From Pseudonocardia sp. N23 (GTDB lineage Bacteria > Actinomycetota > Actinomycetes > Mycobacteriales > Pseudonocardiaceae), in the NCBI RefSeq assembly GCF_002583555.1, contig NZ_BEGX01000029.1:203294-267293 (forward strand): a DNA stretch of 64,000 bases, given 5' to 3'. Below the pieces are notes generated by a model, which did not search any database, was not told the origin of the DNA, and saw only the letters and a list, made by a program, of their open reading frames with translations. Shown piece after piece: positions 57,631-64,000 of the stretch; the first letter of the stretch is position 1, and each line of letters starts with the position of its first letter. The position numbers and the translations under genes are program-made.

Positions 57631-58923
57631 TCACCCCAGGCCGGGGTAGAGCGGATGGTTGCGGGCCAGCGCCCGGACCTCGTCGCGCAGCCCGGCGATC
57701 GCCGGGTCGTCGGCCGGGAGGTCGGCCGGCAGCAGCAGGGCGCGCGCGATCACGTCGGCGACCGCGGTGAACGCCTCGGCCCCGAACCCACGGGTGGCGA
57801 GCGCGGCCGTACCGATCCGCAGACCCGAGGTCACCATCGGCGGCCGCGGGTCGAACGGCACCGCGTTGCGGTTCACGGTGATGTCGACGGCCGCGAGCCG
57901 GTCCTCGGCCTGGCGGCCGTCCATACCGTCGGCACCCAGGTTCACCAGGACGAGGTGGACGTCGGTACCGCCGGAGACGACGCTGATGCCCGCCCCCGCC
58001 ACGTCGGCGTCGCCCAGCCGGTCGGCGAGGATGCGCGCGCCCTCGAGCGTGCGCCGCTGCCGGTCGGCGAACTCGGGCTGCGCCGCCATCTTGAACGCGG
58101 CCGCCTTGCCCGCGATGACGTGCTCGAGCGGCCCGCCCTGCTGGCCGGGGAACACCGCCGAGTTGATCTTCTTGGCGAGTGCGGCGTCGTTGGTGAGGAT
58201 GATGCCGCCGCGCGGGCCGCCGAGGGTCTTGTGCGTCGTCGACGTCGTGACGTGCGCGTGCGGCACCGGCGACGGGTGCAGCCCGGTGGCCACCAGGCCC
58301 GCGAAGTGCGCCATGTCGACCATCAGGTACGCGCCGACCTCGTCGGCGATCTCGCGGAACCGGGCGAAGTCCAGATGCCGCGGGTAGGCCGACCAGCCGG
58401 CGATGATCAGCTGGGGCTGGTTCTCCTTGGCGAGCCGCGCGACCTCGTCCATGTCGACGCGCGAGTCCTCGGGCGAGACCTCGTATGCGGCGACCTTGTA
58501 GAGCAGGCCCGAGAAGTTGATCCGCATGCCGTGCGTGAGGTGCCCGCCATGGGCCAGCGAGAGGCCCAGGATCGTGTCGCCCGGCTTGATCAGCGCCTGC
58601 ATCGCCGCGGCGTTCGCCTGCGCACCGGAGTGCGGCTGCACGTTGGCGAACTCCGCACCGAACAGCGCCTTGATGCGGTCGAGGGCGAGCGTCTCGATCT
58701 CGTCGACGAACTCGCAGCCGCCGTAGTACCGGCGGCCCGGGTAACCCTCGGCGTACTTGTTGGTGAGGACCGACCCCTGCGCCTGCATGACCGAGAGCGG
58801 CGCGTGGTTCTCCGACGCGATCATCTCCAGCCCGTCCTGCTGGCGGGAGAGCTCGCGGCCGATCAGCGCCGCGACCTCGGGGTCGAAGGTGGCGAGGGAC
58901 TGGTCGAGGACACCTTCCGACAT
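57631..58923 (-). CDS. glyA: Serine hydroxymethyltransferase
   Basis: Interconverts glycine plus 5,10-methylene-THF with serine, using PLP. The 430-aa protein has the PLP lysine Lys232 in [15 protein letters not shown] and the conserved [23 protein letters not shown] and [16 protein letters not shown] lies about 8 nt before the ATG. Its place between gcvH and sdaA suggests a dedicated catabolic copy, probably in addition to a housekeeping glyA elsewhere, which cannot be verified here. Confidence 0.96.
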   Translation of the reverse strand: MSEGVLDQSLATFDPEVAALIGRELSRQQDGLEMIASENHAPLSVMQAQGSVLTNKYAEGYPGRRYYGGCEFVDEIETLALDRIKALFGAEFANVQPHSGAQANAAAMQALIKPGDTILGLSLAHGGHLTHGMRINFSGLLYKVAAYEVSPEDSRVDMDEVARLAKENQPQLIIAGWSAYPRHLDFARFREIADEVGAYLMVDMAHFAGLVATGLHPSPVPHAHVTTSTTHKTLGGPRGGIILTNDAALAKKINSAVFPGQQGGPLEHVIAGKAAAFKMAAQPEFADRQRRTLEGARILADRLGDADVAGAGISVVSGGTDVHLVLVNLGADGMDGRQAEDRLAAVDITVNRNAVPFDPRPPMVTSGLRIGTAALATRGFGAEAFTAVADVIARALLLPADLPADDPAIAGLRDEVRALARNHPLYPGLG

Positions 58924-58928
58924 GTCTG

Positions 58929-59327
58929 TCACCCCTCGTTCTCGGCGCGGTACGCGGCCGCGTCGAGGACCTTGCCGAGCGAGGAGACCTCGACGGTGAA
59001 CAGCCAGCCCTCGCCGTACGGGTCCTCGCCCACGAGGGCAGGGTTGTCGGTGAGCGCCTCGTTGATCGAGACGACGGTGCCGTTCGCAGGGCTGACCAGC
59101 TCGGAGACGGACTTGGTCGACTCGATCTCGCCACAGGCGTCGCCCGCGGTCAGCGCGGCGCCCACGGCCGGGAGGTCGACGAACACGATCTCGCCCAGTG
59201 CCTCGGTCGCGACGGACGACAGCCCGACGCGGACCTCGCCGGCGGGTGCTTCGGCACCCGGCTCGACGGCGATCCACTCGTGGTCGGAGGTGTAGCTGAG
59301 GTTCTCGGGGATGTCGGGGGAAGTCAT
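58929..59327 (-). CDS. gcvH: Glycine cleavage system H protein
   Basis: A 132-aa lipoyl carrier. The lipoylated residue is Lys72 in [14 protein letters not shown], preceded by [13 protein letters not shown] and followed by the beta-barrel end. It shuttles the aminomethyl group between GcvP, GcvT and the dihydrolipoamide dehydrogenase. It lies 31 bp after gcvT and 5 bp before glyA. The lipA gene starting at the window edge supplies the lipoyl group. Confidence 0.96.
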   Translation of the reverse strand: MTSPDIPENLSYTSDHEWIAVEPGAEAPAGEVRVGLSSVATEALGEIVFVDLPAVGAALTAGDACGEIESTKSVSELVSPANGTVVSINEALTDNPALVGEDPYGEGWLFTVEVSSLGKVLDAAAYRAENEG

Positions 59328-59358
59328 CGGTGGTCCTCTCGGGACTGACGCCGGATGG

Positions 59359-60467
59359 TCAGGCGCGCTTGTAGAAGGGCAGGGCGGTGACGGTGTAGTC
59401 CTGTGCGCGGCCGCGGACGTCGACCCGCAGCGCGGTCCCCGCCTCGGACAGCCCACGGTCGACGTAGGCCAGTGCGATCGGCACGCCCAGCGTCGGGGAC
59501 AGCACACCGGAGGTGACGGTGCCGACGACCGCGTCGTCCGGGCCGAGCACCGAGGCCTCGGCGCGGCCGGCACGGCGGCCGGTGCCGGTGAGGCCGACGA
59601 GGAGCTGGGGCGGCTCGTTCTCGGCGAGCGCGGCGAGGGCGTCGCGACCCACGAACTCCTTGTCCAGGGCCACGACGCGGCGCAGCCCGGCGGAGAAGGG
59701 GTTGGTCTCCGAGGTCAGCTCGTGGCCGTACAGAGCCATCCCGGCCTCCAGCCGCAGGGTGTCGCGGCAGGCGAGGCCGGCGGGGCTCAGCTCGTGCTGC
59801 TCCCCCGCGGCGAGCAGGACGTTCCACAGCTCCGCGGCCCGGTCGTGGGGGACGTAGAGCTCGAAACCGTCCTCACCGGTGTAGCCGGTGCGGGCCAGCA
59901 GCACGTCCATGCCGGCGATCGTCGCGGGCTCCGACGCGTAGTAGCGCAGGCCCTCGAGGATCGACGCGATGCCGGGCTCGGCGCTGCGCAGCACGTCCGG
60001 CGAGCGTGGCCCCTGCACGGCGATCAGGGCGGTGTCCGCCGACCGGTCGGTGACCACGACGTCGAAACCCTCGGCGCGGGCGATCAGCTCGGCCGCGTCC
60101 TGCGCCGCATTGGACGCGTTGACGACCACGAGGAACCGGTCCTCGGCGAGGCGGTAGACGACGAGGTCGTCGAGCACGCCGCCGTCGGGGGCGCACAGCA
60201 GCGAGTACTTCGCGCGGCCCACCTTGACCTTGGACAGCGCGCCGGCCAGCGCGTGGTCGAGGGCCTCGGCGGCCTGCGGGCCCGCGAACTCGACCTCGCC
60301 CATGTGCGACAGGTCGAACAGGCCCGCGGAGTTGCGGACGGCGTGGTGCTCGGCGAGGTCGCTGTCGTAGCGGACCGGCATCCGCCAGCCGGCGAAGTCG
60401 GTGAACGTCGCGCCGAGGCGCTCGTGTTCGGCGTCGAGCGGGGTACGGACGAGCTCGTCGGCCGTGG

Positions 60468-60471
<4 letters not shown>
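59359..60471 (-). CDS. gcvT: Glycine cleavage system T protein (aminomethyltransferase)
   Basis: A 370-aa THF-binding enzyme that transfers the methylene group to tetrahydrofolate and releases ammonia. [12 protein letters not shown], the THF-site region [15 protein letters not shown] and [18 protein letters not shown] are diagnostic. Its ATG overlaps the gcvP stop (ATGA), so the two are translationally coupled. Confidence 0.96.
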
Positions 60472-63317
<2,846 letters not shown>

Positions 63318-63360
63318 ACGCTCACTCCGAGGTCAGGGGGACAGATGGCACCTGTCGTGC

Positions 63361-63535
63361 ACCGTCTCCCCGCTCTGTCTACGGACCTGAGAGATTTCGC
63401 GGGAGTGACCCACTTGCCCCGTCGGTGGTTCACCCGGAGAACCGGAGAACGCTTTCCAGAGTTGCCTCGTCACAGCGGTACGGCAGCCTGAGAGTTTTCC
63501 GGGGAGGATTGCTCCTACGGCTCTGGAATGAACCA
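63361..63535 (-). promoter_or_regulatory. Tandem glycine riboswitch upstream of gcvP
   Basis: On the minus strand two similar aptamers occur. The first (about 63455-63530) contains CCCCGGAAAACTCTCAGG and the second (about 63361-63452) CCGCGAAATCTCTCAGG and GTAGACAGAGCGGG. The second also has CCACCGACGGGGCAAG, the canonical CACCGAAGGGGCAA-type element. Two aptamers joined by a short linker are the hallmark of cooperative glycine riboswitches that switch on gcv when glycine is abundant. The expression platform runs to gcvP; whether it acts on transcription or translation is not clear. Confidence 0.92.
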
Positions 63536-63540
63536 GATCT

Positions 63541-63946
63541 CCCGCTGAGATTCGAGCAGCGTATGCAGTTGTGTGGCGCACACTATACGCACACCGGACG
63601 GGACGTCGGCAAGGGTCCACCGGCCTCCGGACGGCACGGCCTCCGGACGGCACGGCCTGCGCGGCCGCCGGGACCCGCGGAGCCGTGCTACCGTCGCCGC
63701 GCACGTCACGCATCGGGTGATTCGCCGCGGCCCTTCCCGGCGGGGCACCGTGGATGTCAGGGGAATGGCACCTCCCCGGTCGACGAGCGCTTTCGCGCAC
63801 TCGTGCGCGTCCTCGACTCCGTCGGTACCCGGCACCGGGGGTACCGCGCCTCGCCATGGGCTCTGCCCACGCACGCGTCGCCGCGTTCCCGGCCGCCTCC
63901 TCGACGACGCCGGACTCGCGACCCCGAACCGTCCCTGGAGACCGTC
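63541..63946. other. Gap between the gcv leader and lipA
   Basis: No frame shows recognisable homology over its length. The left part must contain the gcv promoter and the right part the lipA promoter. A protein-like stretch before lipA (DERFRALVRVLDSVG, frame of lipA) could be the remnant of another gene but is unidentifiable. Confidence 0.5.
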
Positions 63947-64000
63947 GTGACGATCGCACCGGAAGGTCGCAAGATGCTCCGCCTGGAGGTCCGCAACAGC
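63947..64000 (+). CDS. lipA: Lipoyl synthase, first 18 codons (runs off the window)
   Basis: From GTG 63947 the product begins MTIAPEGRKMLRLEVRNS. This matches the start of actinobacterial lipoyl synthases (AAEGRRLLRLEVRN in M. tuberculosis as I recall). The enzyme inserts sulfur into the octanoyl group on H protein and other lipoyl domains. Its position next to gcvPTH is functionally apt. Only the N-terminus is visible, so confidence is moderate. Confidence 0.7.
   Translation, partial: MTIAPEGRKMLRLEVRNS

Overview
The window is very GC-rich, actinobacterial chromosomal DNA, most likely from Pseudonocardia or a close relative. This rests on gene content (a Mycobacterium-type SigC homologue, KUP, F420-type LLM oxidoreductase, MocR, WYL, SCO6745-family and DUF5519/5995/2306/899 proteins), GTG/TTG starts, and several genes whose -10 box ends 6-8 nt before the start codon, as expected for leaderless mRNAs. 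Genus is inferred. I saw no rRNA, tRNA, transposase, integrase, phage gene or CRISPR array.

0-24 kb: mostly single housekeeping or stress genes. These are the 3' end of a quinone-oxidoreductase-type MDR gene, zwf, a sigC-like ECF sigma gene divergent from a Cys-rich small protein plus a zinc-finger membrane protein, terC, a VOC protein, an alpha/beta-hydrolase/DUF5519 fusion lacking its nucleophile, a MocR/AhpD-like divergent pair, a methyltransferase, an amidase, kup, DUF5995, a second AhpD-like protein, a zinc alcohol dehydrogenase, an L,D-transpeptidase, a nitronate-monooxygenase-like flavoprotein, and an ArsR-SRPBCC pair divergent from a DHFR-like gene.

23.3-27.5 kb: an oxidoreductase-GNAT pair, an SCO6745-family gene and a translationally coupled VOC-YdeI-TetR operon share three copies of the palindrome ATGAC-N4-GTCAT. 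A WYL regulator diverges from the VOC gene over a perfect inverted repeat.

27.6-37 kb: a degradative block. It contains an amidohydrolase, an acyl-CoA ligase, a Rieske oxygenase, an SDR, a TetR regulator and a divergent MFS transporter, with two TACCG-N2-CGGTA operators in the divergent promoter. A MarR/hydrolase divergent pair follows.

37-51 kb: an LLM oxidoreductase, a membrane-anchored beta-helix protein, a lipoprotein, a crotonase, a large LuxR-type (LAL) regulator with a three-gene membrane/DUF899 operon, a 7Fe ferredoxin divergent from an XRE-cupin regulator, and a GntR regulator. Between them lie many decayed gene fragments (flavodoxin-like, FAD monooxygenase, MFS, regulator ATPase, class II aldolase); others occur at 7.0, 16.5, 22.0, 27.5 and 29.0 kb.

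51-64 kb: the most coherent metabolic island. A DUF1097 membrane protein, a glutamine-synthetase-like ligase, a true-nitrilase-type hydrolase and a class I glutamine amidotransferase form one leftward operon, divergent from a FadR-type regulator. Next is a leftward gcvP-gcvT-gcvH-glyA-sdaA operon headed by a tandem glycine riboswitch. Together these cleave glycine, condense a second glycine with methylene-THF to serine and deaminate serine to pyruvate. The upstream operon may supply glycine or ammonia from a nitrile or amine. The first codons of lipA, which makes the lipoyl group carried by GcvH, lie at the right edge.
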